From Clostridia bacterium (GTDB lineage Bacteria > Bacillota > Clostridia > Peptostreptococcales > Anaerovoracaceae): DNA of 40,976 nt. Numbering within the stretch: position 1 is the first letter of the stretch; the number at the start of each line of letters is the position of its first letter. Position numbers and translations under genes: made by a program. The DNA lies in contig CAAEEA010000063.1 in assembly GCA_900754795.1 (NCBI GenBank), positions 1 through 40,976 on the forward strand, read 5' to 3'. Positions 33,477 through 40,976 of the stretch are shown here, one piece after another. A model generated the notes under the pieces. The model had not been told where the DNA came from, searched no databases, and saw nothing but the letters and a program-made list of their open reading frames with translations.

Positions 33477-34856
33477 TCAATCCTGCACTTCTGATCCCGT
33501 AAATATGTTAATCCATTTTCTGCTGTAATATCTCCTGTAACAGAGTACGGCTTTTATCACGTCCGAAGAAGCCACCACCGCTATGGCGACCGGCAGAGGC
33601 AGCCCAAGCACCAGTACAGAGATATATGCCAGAGGCACCTGCAGGAGCAGGTTCAGTCCCGCCTCCACTACCATGCAGTAGAAAGTGTCTCCACCCGCTC
33701 TGAGTATGCCGCATATTATTACATAAGTAAGCATCTTCGGAGTTATGGCGACGGCAAACACGAACATTGATGAAAGCAGGAGTTCTGTAGTCTCCGCGTC
33801 AAAATCGTATATCATCGCTATAGGTTCTCTTATAAATATCAGCAGCAGAGTCATCACCACATTCAGTATCCAGGCCATGGTCATAATCCTCCTGCTGTAT
33901 ATGACCGCGTGTTCGACTTTTCCCTGTCCGAGAGCCTGACCCACTATAACCGTAGACGCGTTGCTGACTCCGGCATAGGCTGTCTGCAGAAATTCCGTTA
34001 TGGTGTTTGCCACCTGTACGATAGCCAGAGCAGCCGGCCCTATCTTGCCGTACGCCGCGAATACCATGGATACCGAAAGAGCCCAGCATCCCTCGTTGAA
34101 CATTACCGGCACGGCTGTTCTCATCACGCTTTTGTAAAGTTCTTTGCCAAATCCCATGAACTCACTGAAGCGCGCTCCGAGCGGATGATCCTTGCTCAGA
34201 TATACGTATGAATACATGGACAGGCATTCGATGACACGCGCTATAAGCGTGGCAATAGCGGCTCCTTTTACTCCCAGCTCAGGAAGTCCGCAGTTTCCGT
34301 ATATCAGGCAGTAATTTAGGAACACGTTTATCAGTATGGCGCCGCCGTTTATTATGGTAGGCACCTTCAGCATGATTATGGCTCTCGAATTATACGTTAT
34401 TACAAAAGTCATGCCGCTGAACAGATAAGAAAAGCACGCGATCCTCATGTAATCGCCTCCGAGAGCTATGACTTCCGGGTCATCGGTAAACAGTCCCATG
34501 AGAGCAGGCGAAGCGAAAAACGCCGCTATGACGACTGGGACGGTAAGCGCGAGGCACATTACATAATCTATCCCGAGTATCTTACGCAGGCTGACAAGAT
34601 CTTTGATTCCCCAGTACTGCACCGTATAAACAGCGGCTCCGCTGAATATGCCAAACAGAATTACACTGTAAACAAAATAGACCTGATTTGCCGCGCCTAC
34701 GGCCGCCAGCGCGTTGGCTGAAACTTTACCTACCATGATGGTATCGGCAAGATTAAGTCCAACGGCTATCAGGTTCTGTATGAGCACCGGTATTCCGACT
34801 GTAAGAAGCTGTCTGTAAAATAACCTGTTCTCTTGTTGCGTCAGTGTTGCAGTCAT
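33477..34856 (-). CDS. MATE-family multidrug exporter
   Basis: A 459-residue membrane protein with twelve hydrophobic segments in two homologous halves. It begins FYRQLLTVGIPVLIQNLIAVGLNLADTIMVG, typical of the bacterial NorM/DinF-type MATE exporters, which use a Na+ or H+ gradient. Substrate unknown. GAGGGAG precedes the ATG, and a promoter lies just upstream. With a 27-base gap to the desulfurase gene and no terminator, the three genes MATE-desulfurase-thiI form one unit. Confidence 0.93.
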   Translation of the reverse strand: MTATLTQQENRLFYRQLLTVGIPVLIQNLIAVGLNLADTIMVGKVSANALAAVGAANQVYFVYSVILFGIFSGAAVYTVQYWGIKDLVSLRKILGIDYVMCLALTVPVVIAAFFASPALMGLFTDDPEVIALGGDYMRIACFSYLFSGMTFVITYNSRAIIMLKVPTIINGGAILINVFLNYCLIYGNCGLPELGVKGAAIATLIARVIECLSMYSYVYLSKDHPLGARFSEFMGFGKELYKSVMRTAVPVMFNEGCWALSVSMVFAAYGKIGPAALAIVQVANTITEFLQTAYAGVSNASTVIVGQALGQGKVEHAVIYSRRIMTMAWILNVVMTLLLIFIREPIAMIYDFDAETTELLLSSMFVFAVAITPKMLTYVIICGILRAGGDTFYCMVVEAGLNLLLQVPLAYISVLVLGLPLPVAIAVVASSDVIKAVLCYRRYYSRKWINIFTGSEVQD

Positions 34857-34877
34857 AAATCTCTCCCTCTGTAGCGC

Positions 34878-34906
34878 GATATAATATCTTTGTTTATAAC
34901 CGTCAA
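34878..34906 (-). promoter_or_regulatory. Promoter of the MATE-desulfurase-thiI operon
   Basis: On the minus strand: TTGACG (34901-34906), a 17-base spacer, TATATC (34878-34883). Confidence 0.65.
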
Positions 34907-34910
34907 GTTG

Positions 34911-34936
34911 AAAAAAGGAACTCCTTTTTCAAGGAG
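34911..34936 (-). terminator. Terminator of rny
   Basis: Stem CTCCTT/AAGGAG (34921-34926 with 34931-34936). On the minus strand TTCCTTTTTTC follows. It lies 12 bases after the rny stop and partly over the start of the next promoter region. Confidence 0.7.
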
Positions 34937-34948
34937 CCCCTGTATTAT

Positions 34949-36493
34949 TTATTTCGCGTAATCTATGGCTCTCGTTTCCCTTACCACATTTACTTTTATC
35001 TGGCCGGGATATTCAAGCTCTGCCTCGATCTTCTTTGAAATCTCTCTGGCCAGGAAAACTATCTCCTCGTCATTGACTTCGTCAGGTCTCGCTATAATCC
35101 TGATTTCTCGGCCTGCCTGTATGGCAAATGATTTTTCTACACCCGGAGTGGTGTTGGCTATCTCTTCAAGCTTTTCAAGGCGCTTGATATAAGCGTCGAG
35201 AGTTTCTCTCCTCGCGCCCGGTCTTGCCGCCGAAAGGGCGTCCGCCGCGGCTATGAGGACAGCTTCCATGCTCTTTGGCTCATAATCTCCGTGATGAGCG
35301 GCCATTCCGTTTATGACGGCGTCGGATTCCTTGTACCTTCTGAGAACATCTATTCCGATGTCAACGTGAGTTCCTTCAACTTCATGGTCAAGAGCCTTGC
35401 CTATATCGTGGAGCAGTCCCGCTCTCTTCGCAAGCTTGATATCAAGACCCAGTTCTCCCGCCATCAGTCCGGCCAGGTGGGCCACTTCCACAGAATGTTT
35501 CAGCACGTTCTGTCCGTAAGAAGTCCTGTATTTTAATCTTCCGAGAAGCTTGATGAGTTCGGGATGCAGGTTGTGTATACCCACTTCAAAGGCCGCCTGC
35601 TCTCCTTCTTCTTTGATTATGGCGTTAACTTCTCTCTCGGCCTTCTCCACCATTTCCTCTATCCTCGCCGGATGTATTCTTCCGTCGACAATGAGTTTTT
35701 CGAGAGCTATCCTGGCTATCTCTCTCCTTACAGGGTCAAATCCCGAAAGGATAACGGCTTCCGGAGTATCGTCTATGATCAGATCCACACCCGTGAGAGT
35801 TTCTATGGCTCTTATGTTGCGTCCTTCACGGCCTATGATCCTTCCCTTCATCTCATCGTTTGGCAGTGAGACTACCGATACCGTGCTTTCTGCCACGTGA
35901 TCGGCGGCGCACCTCTGGATCGCTCCCGTGATAATATTCTTGGCCTTCTTGTCCGCTTCTTCTTTAGCTCTGGATTCTATCTCCTTGATCATTACCGAAG
36001 CGTCATGGCGCACATCTTTTTCGATGTTGGAAAGCAGCAGCGCCTTTGCCTCATCTACGGTGTATCCGGAAATTCTTTCCAGTTCCTCAAGCTGTCTGGA
36101 TATTATAGTATCCAGATCTTTTTGCTTGTTGATGATGTTCTGTTCTTTCTGGGTGATGCTTTCTTCTTTTCTTTCAATGTTTTCGAGTTTTCTGTCTATA
36201 GACTCTTCTTTCTGAATCAGTCTGCGTTCTGAGCGTTGTATCTCTGCCCGTCTCTCTCTGGCGTCCTTTTCAGCGTCATTTCTCAGCCTGTGAGCTTCTT
36301 CTTTTGCTTCAAGGATCGCTTCTTTTTTCAATGTCTCAGATCGGTTCTCGGCGTCAAGTATCAGATTGCGGGCCTTTTGTTCCGCGCTCCCGATGGCTTT
36401 TTCGCCTACGTTCTTCCTGTAAATATATCCTATTAACGCGCCTATGACCAGTGCAAAGGCCGCAATAATAATTTTTACAACGACTGGAGCCAT
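34949..36493 (-). CDS. rny: Ribonuclease Y
   Basis: 514 residues. A single N-terminal membrane anchor (about 5-24, VVKIIIAAFALVIGALIGYI), a long coiled coil rich in Glu, Lys and Arg (about 30-200), a KH domain (MKGRIIGREGRNIRAIETLTG), and an HD phosphodiesterase domain with AGLLHDIGKALDHE and GMAAHHGDYEP. It is the membrane-bound endonuclease that starts mRNA decay in Firmicutes. AAGGAGG is well spaced before the ATG, and it has its own promoter. Confidence 0.97.
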   Translation of the reverse strand: MAPVVVKIIIAAFALVIGALIGYIYRKNVGEKAIGSAEQKARNLILDAENRSETLKKEAILEAKEEAHRLRNDAEKDARERRAEIQRSERRLIQKEESIDRKLENIERKEESITQKEQNIINKQKDLDTIISRQLEELERISGYTVDEAKALLLSNIEKDVRHDASVMIKEIESRAKEEADKKAKNIITGAIQRCAADHVAESTVSVVSLPNDEMKGRIIGREGRNIRAIETLTGVDLIIDDTPEAVILSGFDPVRREIARIALEKLIVDGRIHPARIEEMVEKAEREVNAIIKEEGEQAAFEVGIHNLHPELIKLLGRLKYRTSYGQNVLKHSVEVAHLAGLMAGELGLDIKLAKRAGLLHDIGKALDHEVEGTHVDIGIDVLRRYKESDAVINGMAAHHGDYEPKSMEAVLIAAADALSAARPGARRETLDAYIKRLEKLEEIANTTPGVEKSFAIQAGREIRIIARPDEVNDEEIVFLAREISKKIEAELEYPGQIKVNVVRETRAIDYAK

Positions 36494-36534
36494 TACAACA
36501 CCTCCTTCTTATTTAGTTTTATTCATACATGGTT

Positions 36535-36563
36535 ATTATATCTCAAAACAAAGTAAATGTAAA
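36535..36563 (-). promoter_or_regulatory. Promoter of rny
   Basis: On the minus strand: TTTACA (36558-36563), a 17-base spacer, TATAAT (36535-36540). Confidence 0.7.
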
Positions 36564-36643
36564 TAATACTTTGCACGGTTATTCACTTTTTGCTTACATG
36601 GGTTTATAAATTCTAAATTCTCCCGTTCTTCACACGCGGACAC

Positions 36644-36672
36644 TTGATATATGCCTTGATTACGGGTATAAT
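36644..36672 (+). promoter_or_regulatory. Promoter of the rodA/ftsW-type gene
   Basis: TTGATA (36644-36649), a 17-base spacer, TATAAT (36667-36672), 34 bases before the ATG. It diverges from the rny promoter. Nothing else is apparent in the 213-base interval between the two genes. Confidence 0.75.
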
Positions 36673-36706
36673 AAACGCGGAATAAAATTAAGAGGTTAAT
36701 TTTGGA

Positions 36707-37813
36707 ATGAACAATTTTTTCTCCACTTTAAAGGAAGCGGACAAACTGACACTGATATTCACAGGCCTTCTCGGTCTGATAAGCCTTCTGATGCTCGAAA
36801 GCACCGTATACGACGACGGGTTTGTTATGAGCCGCGTTGTATGGGTGCAGGCTCTGGCGTATCTCATAGGTTTCATCGCTCTGCTCTTTGTGCTTCGGAT
36901 AGAATATACGGCTTTCTTTGGTCTTAGCAAATATCTTTATATTGCTTCAATTGTCCTTTTGCTGTCGGTATACATACCCGGTATCGGTCTGGAACAGTAT
37001 GGCTCACGGGCATGGCTCAATCTCGGAGTGACTACTCTGCAGCCTTCCGAATTTGTTAAGATTCTTTTCATACTGCTTATGGCAAACTACCTTTCGGTAC
37101 ACCGTGAAGACATAAAAAAATTCAGGGGAGTTCTCCTCGCCGGTCTTTACGCTCTGCCGATCATAGTCATAGTTCTCAAGGAAGATCTGGGCAGCGCCCT
37201 TGTCTACATGATAATATGGCTGTTCATGGTCTTTTTCGCGGGAATCGATTATAAAATCCTGCTCAAATCCGTAATCGCCGCCATCGCCGCTCTGCCCGTC
37301 ATATATAATTTTCTCGGCGATTATCAGAAAGACCGTATTGAAGCTTTCCTGCATCCCGACAATATCAATCTTCCGGGCAACTATCAGGTATGGCAGTCAA
37401 AGGTAGCCATAGGATCCGGCGGTTTTACAGGTAAGGGTCTGTTTAACGGTACTCAGAAAGAACTGGATTTCATCCCGGTTCAGCAATCGGATTTTATCTT
37501 TTCTGTAGTGGTTGAGGAGCTCGGTTTTATCGGAGGAGCTGTCGTTATCCTTCTTTACGGAGGTCTGCTGTACAGGTTTATCCGCGTTATAAGAGAAGCG
37601 GTGGATCTTTACGGCGCTCTTATAGTCGTCGGCTTCACAGCCATGTTCCTGTTCCAGGTATTTGAAAACATCGCCATGACAATGGGTATAATGCCGGTTA
37701 CGGGTATAACGCTGCCTCTGCTGTCAGGCGGCGGCACTTCTGTAATAGCCAGCATGATATCCATAGCTCTCATCCTTAATGTCGGTATAAACAGCAAACA
37801 GATACGGTTCTGA
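36707..37813 (+). CDS. rodA: SEDS-family peptidoglycan glycosyltransferase (RodA/FtsW type)
   Basis: A 368-residue membrane protein with about ten hydrophobic segments. The SEDS motifs GSRAWLNLGVTTLQPSEFVK, KEDLGSALVYMIIW and LPLLSGGGTSVIASM are clear; the last is close to the C-terminus. SEDS proteins polymerise lipid II during elongation (RodA) or division (FtsW). The length and absence of a long N-terminal tail favour RodA, but no mre gene is nearby to confirm it. AGAGGT precedes the ATG. It is monocistronic, between its own promoter and a bidirectional terminator. Confidence 0.9.
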   Translation: MNNFFSTLKEADKLTLIFTGLLGLISLLMLESTVYDDGFVMSRVVWVQALAYLIGFIALLFVLRIEYTAFFGLSKYLYIASIVLLLSVYIPGIGLEQYGSRAWLNLGVTTLQPSEFVKILFILLMANYLSVHREDIKKFRGVLLAGLYALPIIVIVLKEDLGSALVYMIIWLFMVFFAGIDYKILLKSVIAAIAALPVIYNFLGDYQKDRIEAFLHPDNINLPGNYQVWQSKVAIGSGGFTGKGLFNGTQKELDFIPVQQSDFIFSVVVEELGFIGGAVVILLYGGLLYRFIRVIREAVDLYGALIVVGFTAMFLFQVFENIAMTMGIMPVTGITLPLLSGGGTSVIASMISIALILNVGINSKQIRF

Positions 37814-37843
37814 TTTTTTTGACCGTCTCTGCGGGCACCCGCG

Positions 37844-37889
37844 ATAAAAAAAGCCCGCGATCTGTGATTGCAGACCGCGGGCTTTTTTT
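37844..37889. terminator. Bidirectional terminator between rodA and thrH
   Basis: A7-GCCCGCG-ATCTG / CAGAC-CGCGGGC-T7 forms a stem of more than 15 bp including one mismatch, with A and T tracts on both sides. It ends the plus-strand rodA gene and the minus-strand met operon. A small GCGGG/CCCGC hairpin precedes it (37831-37842). Confidence 0.9.
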
Positions 37890-37898
37890 ATTGCTTCT

Positions 37899-38504
37899 TT
37901 ATTCGCTCTGGGCTTTCATTATGGCGTCAAACAGATCATCATAGCTGTCATAGGCCAAAACGTCCGGATTGGCTTCTTTTATTGAATCAGTAGTTCTGAA
38001 CAGAAATCCCGCCTTGCTGGCACGGATCATTTCCAGATCGTTATAGCTGTCGCCGCTGGCGACAGTTTCAAGACCCATTGACTGAAGCGCTTTTACCGTG
38101 CTGTATTTTGATCTTTCTATGCGCATCTTAAAATCTGTTATTTCTCCGTTTTCGCCGACTACAAGCTCATTGCAGAAAATAGTAGGCCACCCCAGCTTCT
38201 CCATCAGCGGTTTCGCGAACTGAGTAAAAGTGTCGCTGATTATTACCACCTGTCCGTTTTCGCGGAGCTTGTCGAGGAAATCCTTCGCACCCGGCAGCGG
38301 ATCTATCTTTGAAATTGTCTCCTGTATTTCTTTAAGTCCGAGACCGTGCTCTCTGAGAACTTCCAGTCTCCATTTCATCAGTTTGTTATAATCCGGTTCG
38401 TCTCTGGTCGTTCTTTTAAGTTCCGGCACTCCTGCCTCTTCGGCAAAAGCTATCCATATCTCCGGTACAAGTACTCCTTCCAGATCCAGGCAAGTTACAT
38501 ACAT
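37899..38504 (-). CDS. thrH: ThrH-like phosphoserine phosphatase / homoserine phosphotransferase
   Basis: A 201-residue HAD-superfamily protein. It begins MYVTCLDLEGVLVPEIWIAF, which matches the ThrH variant of the first HAD motif. The second motif is in VVIISDTFTQF, and the metal loop is ASGDSYNDLEMI. ThrH from Pseudomonas dephosphorylates phosphoserine and can transfer phosphate from it to homoserine. The ATG at 38504 is preferred (AGGAGG 9 bases upstream) over one at 38525 without a site. It comes last in the metY-metA operon, which suits a role at the homoserine branch point. Confidence 0.88.
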   Translation of the reverse strand: MYVTCLDLEGVLVPEIWIAFAEEAGVPELKRTTRDEPDYNKLMKWRLEVLREHGLGLKEIQETISKIDPLPGAKDFLDKLRENGQVVIISDTFTQFAKPLMEKLGWPTIFCNELVVGENGEITDFKMRIERSKYSTVKALQSMGLETVASGDSYNDLEMIRASKAGFLFRTTDSIKEANPDVLAYDSYDDLFDAIMKAQSE

Positions 38505-38551
38505 TTTAGATTCCTCCTGTTTCATTCATTGTTATGTTCGCGTCCGCGTCT

Positions 38552-39478
38552 TTATTTTAAAGGCGGCACGGTATTGATATCATAAGGTGTGGACTGATAT
38601 ACAAAATAATTGAGCCAGTTCGAGTAAAGCAGATTGGCGCCGGAGCGCCAGTCGCAGGACGGCCGGCGGCTGTCATCATCTCCGGGAAAATAATTCTTTG
38701 GCACGCTGATATCAAGCCCCGCTTCTTTATCTCTGAAATATTCTGACGCCAGCGTCTCTGTATCATATTCCGAGTGACCCATGATGAATATCCTGCGTCC
38801 CTCGTCAGTAGAAACGGCGTAAACTCCGGCTTCTTCGCTCTCGGCGAGGATCTTCAGTCCCTTCGTTTTGAGGATATCTTCTTTTCTTACAGTCGTATGT
38901 CTTGAATGAGGCACCATGAAGGTATCGTCAAAACCACGGAAGAGGATAGAACCTCTGTGAGTAACTCTGTGACTGAATACTCCGAACATTTTTTCGGGCA
39001 GTACTACTTTCGGTATGCCGTAATGATGATACAGAGCCGCCTGTGCTCCCCAGCATATGTGAAGAGTACTGTATACGTGAGAAGTGCTCCAGTCCATAAT
39101 ACGGCACAGTTCCCGCCAGTAATCCACCTCTTCAAAATCCATCAGTTCCACAGGAGCCCCGGTAATTACCATACCGTCAAAATACTGATCTTTGATGTCG
39201 TCAAACACCTTATAGAACGTCAGCATATGCTCTTTGGAAGTATGTTTGGGCACCCACCCGCTGACAGCGAGGAGTTCCACTTCGATCTGAAGCGGCGTGT
39301 TCCCCAGAAGCCGGGCCAGCTGTGTCTCCGTGGTGATTTTGGTCGGCATAAGGTTAAGTATGAGTATCTTAAGAGGACGTATATCCTGCGTCGTAGCGCG
39401 GTTTTCGTCCATAACGAAAATATTTTCACTTTCGAGGGTTTTTCTTGCCGGAAGCCCGTTGGCTATCTTTATCGGCAT
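38552..39478 (-). CDS. metA: Homoserine O-acetyltransferase, MetA type
   Basis: 308 residues, the usual length for MetA. The catalytic cysteine is C142 in HICWGAQA, and the catalytic His is in IMGHSEYD. Residue 111 is Glu (TGAPVE), not the Gly of E. coli MetA. In this family E111 is known to select acetyl-CoA over succinyl-CoA, so the product is most likely O-acetylhomoserine. That fits the adjacent MetY, which uses acetylated homoserine. The ATG at 39478 lies 35 bases after the metY stop. Confidence 0.94.
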   Translation of the reverse strand: MPIKIANGLPARKTLESENIFVMDENRATTQDIRPLKILILNLMPTKITTETQLARLLGNTPLQIEVELLAVSGWVPKHTSKEHMLTFYKVFDDIKDQYFDGMVITGAPVELMDFEEVDYWRELCRIMDWSTSHVYSTLHICWGAQAALYHHYGIPKVVLPEKMFGVFSHRVTHRGSILFRGFDDTFMVPHSRHTTVRKEDILKTKGLKILAESEEAGVYAVSTDEGRRIFIMGHSEYDTETLASEYFRDKEAGLDISVPKNYFPGDDDSRRPSCDWRSGANLLYSNWLNYFVYQSTPYDINTVPPLK

Positions 39479-39513
39479 GTTATCACTGTCCTTTCTTCCG
39501 GCTGTGCCGGCGG

Positions 39514-40797
39514 CTAAATCGCGTCAAAACCGTGAGCCAGATCGTCTATTATATCATCTATATGTTCTGTCCCTATGGAAAGACGTATGGTATTTGGATT
39601 TATTCCTCCTGCCCGCAGTTCTTCTTCTGTCATCTGGGAGTGAGTGGTCGTAGCCGGGTGTATGACAAGGCTCTTGACGTCAGCCACGTTTGCCAGCAGG
39701 GAGAAGAGCTCCAGACTTTCGGTAAATTTTTTCGCGGTTTCGGCGCCGCCTTTAATGTCGAAGGTGAAGATGGACGCGGCTCCGCGCGGAAAATAGCGGT
39801 CATACAGTTCTTTCTGTCTCCCGGTTTCAAGAGACGGGTGACTGACCTTTTCAACCTTAGGATGATTTTTAAGAAAGTCTGCGACTTTCAGAGCGTTCTC
39901 CACATGGCGCTCCACCCGCAGAGACAGCGTCTCCAGCCCCTGCAGAAGGAGAAACGAATTAAACGGCGATATTACGGCGCCCTGATCCCGCATGAGCGTA
40001 TTTCTCAGTTTTACTATATAGGCAAGCTTTCCGCTGATTTCCGTGAACACGACTCCGTGATAAGACATGTTCGGCTTTGAGAGCCCCGGGAACTTGTCGT
40101 TTCCCGCCCAGTCAAACCTGCCTGAGTCAACGATAACACCGCCCATAACGCTGCCGTGCCCTCCGATAAACTTGGTCGCCGAATGAACGACGATGTCTGC
40201 TCCATGCTCTATGGGACGCAGCAGATAAGGGGTGGCAAAAGTATTATCGACGATGAGCGGCAGACCGTGTCTGTGCGCCACATCGGCCACAGCTTCTAAA
40301 TCTATCACATCCGCGTTGGGGTTGCCCAGAGTCTCCGCATAGAGAAGTCTGGTCTGAGGCGTGATAGCCTTCTCAAAGTTTTCCGGATCTGACGGATCAA
40401 CAAACGTCGTCGAAAGTCCCTGTTCTTTAAGAGTGTTTGCAAATAGATTGTATGTGCCGCCATATAAATTGGACGAAGAAACGATATGGTCTCCGGCCAC
40501 GGCGATATTCTGCACCGCGTAAGTTATGGCGGCAGAGCCTGACGCCGTAGCCAGCGCCGCCGCTCCTCCTTCAAGAGCGGCTATTCTCTTTTCAAACACA
40601 TCTGTGGTCGGATTGCCGAGTCTTGTATAAATATTCCCCTCTTCTTTAAGGTCAAACCGCGCGGCAGCCTGAGCCGAATCCTTAAAGACATATGAGGTGG
40701 TGGCATAGATAGGAACTGCTCTGGCATCTGTGGCCGGATCGGGATTTTCCTGTCCCACATGAAGCTGCATAGTCTCAAATTTATAGTTCTTTCCCAT
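39514..40797 (-). CDS. metY: O-acetylhomoserine sulfhydrylase (MetY)
   Basis: A 427-residue PLP enzyme of the Cys/Met metabolism family. It begins FETMQLHVGQENPDPATDARAVPIY and has the PLP lysine in HSATKFIGGHGSVMGG, YTRLGNPT near the N-terminus and the VIHPATTTHSQ ending motif of MetY. It forms homocysteine from O-acetylhomoserine and sulfide, giving direct sulfhydrylation without cystathionine. It is the first gene of the met operon, with AGAGGTC upstream of the ATG and a strong promoter close by. Confidence 0.96.
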   Translation of the reverse strand: MGKNYKFETMQLHVGQENPDPATDARAVPIYATTSYVFKDSAQAAARFDLKEEGNIYTRLGNPTTDVFEKRIAALEGGAAALATASGSAAITYAVQNIAVAGDHIVSSSNLYGGTYNLFANTLKEQGLSTTFVDPSDPENFEKAITPQTRLLYAETLGNPNADVIDLEAVADVAHRHGLPLIVDNTFATPYLLRPIEHGADIVVHSATKFIGGHGSVMGGVIVDSGRFDWAGNDKFPGLSKPNMSYHGVVFTEISGKLAYIVKLRNTLMRDQGAVISPFNSFLLLQGLETLSLRVERHVENALKVADFLKNHPKVEKVSHPSLETGRQKELYDRYFPRGAASIFTFDIKGGAETAKKFTESLELFSLLANVADVKSLVIHPATTTHSQMTEEELRAGGINPNTIRLSIGTEHIDDIIDDLAHGFDAI

Positions 40798-40835
40798 TTC
40801 GGACCTCTTTCTAAGAAAAATAAATTACTGCTAAA

Positions 40836-40864
40836 ATGTTACCACCCCTGATTTTTGTTGTCAA
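40836..40864 (-). promoter_or_regulatory. Promoter of the metY-metA-thrH operon
   Basis: On the minus strand: consensus TTGACA (40859-40864), a 17-base spacer, TAACAT (40836-40841). The leader is only about 35 bases, so no S-box or T-box fits; regulation must be by other means. No further feature is recognisable from 40865 to the right edge. Confidence 0.75.
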
Positions 40865-40976
40865 CGTTATATTATCTATTAAATGAGCCGCTTTGTAGCT
40901 TTACAATAGATGTGAGACTTTAGTAGTAGAAAAAAGCGATTGAGTCCATTAGAATGGTTTTACCACAAATCATCTA

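Noticed and set aside
40865..40976. Edge of an insertion sequence or another gene at the right end
   Set aside because: Short frames occur on both strands but none has a start signal, a recognisable motif or terminal repeats in the 112 bases available.
1..40976. CRISPR array, prophage, tRNA or rRNA genes
   Set aside because: No regularly spaced repeats, integrase, phage structural genes, or tRNA/rRNA signatures were seen. The window is ordinary core chromosome with dense operons.

Overview
This is a contiguous piece of chromosome from a strictly anaerobic, fermentative Gram-positive bacterium, most likely a gut-type Clostridia (Eubacteriales or Peptostreptococcales; family not resolvable by eye). 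The reasons are the pairing of pyruvate:ferredoxin oxidoreductase with NfnAB, AGGAGG ribosome binding sites, TTG/GTG starts, Firmicutes-style operons (rimP-nusA-ylxR-ylxQ-infB-rbfA-nrnA-truB-ribF; cysteine desulfurase-thiI), RNase Y and a CarD-family protein. I identify 36 protein genes, 34 on the minus strand. I see no rRNA, tRNA, CRISPR array, prophage or complete insertion sequence.

Layout from left to right. (1) 1-7.3 kb: the 5' end of an exported-protein gene with a very good sigma-54 promoter, then an apparent minus-strand operon of two G3E/CobW GTPases, pyruvate kinase, and a two-component system. Its kinase has a solute-binding-protein sensor and its regulator is NtrC-type, so it probably drives the sigma-54 promoter. 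(2) 7.3-14.9 kb: a plus-strand BFD-type [2Fe-2S] mini-protein, then a minus-strand redox operon: a soluble RnfB-like polyferredoxin with a duplicated cluster module, pyruvate:ferredoxin oxidoreductase, nfnA and nfnB. A structured leader with a strong promoter and an intrinsic terminator precedes it. (3) 14.9-17.8 kb: a Nudix hydrolase, a small P-loop protein, rlmN and a carD-type gene. (4) 17.8-31 kb: pnp, rpsO, and a long translation/RNA operon from rimP to ribF, followed by an MFS transporter and a dppA-type D-aminopeptidase. (5) 31-34.9 kb: a MATE exporter, a cysteine desulfurase and thiI. (6) 34.9-37.8 kb: rny, divergent from a rodA/ftsW-type gene. (7) 37.9-40.8 kb: a methionine operon metY-metA-thrH with its own promoter and terminator.

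How the genes work together. The central operon makes metabolic sense: pyruvate is oxidised to acetyl-CoA with reduction of ferredoxin, the polyferredoxin may relay electrons, and NfnAB combines reduced ferredoxin with NADH to make NADPH. The methionine operon converts homoserine to O-acetylhomoserine and then to homocysteine; ThrH may return phosphohomoserine or phosphoserine to the pool. The desulfurase supplies sulfur to ThiI.

The signals most worth following up are the structured RNA leader of the polyferredoxin/pyruvate:ferredoxin oxidoreductase operon, the duplicated RnfB-like protein itself, the sigma-54 regulatory circuit at the left edge, the GTPase fused to a YcgQ/DUF1980-like C-terminus, and a hairpin that covers the kinase ribosome binding site.
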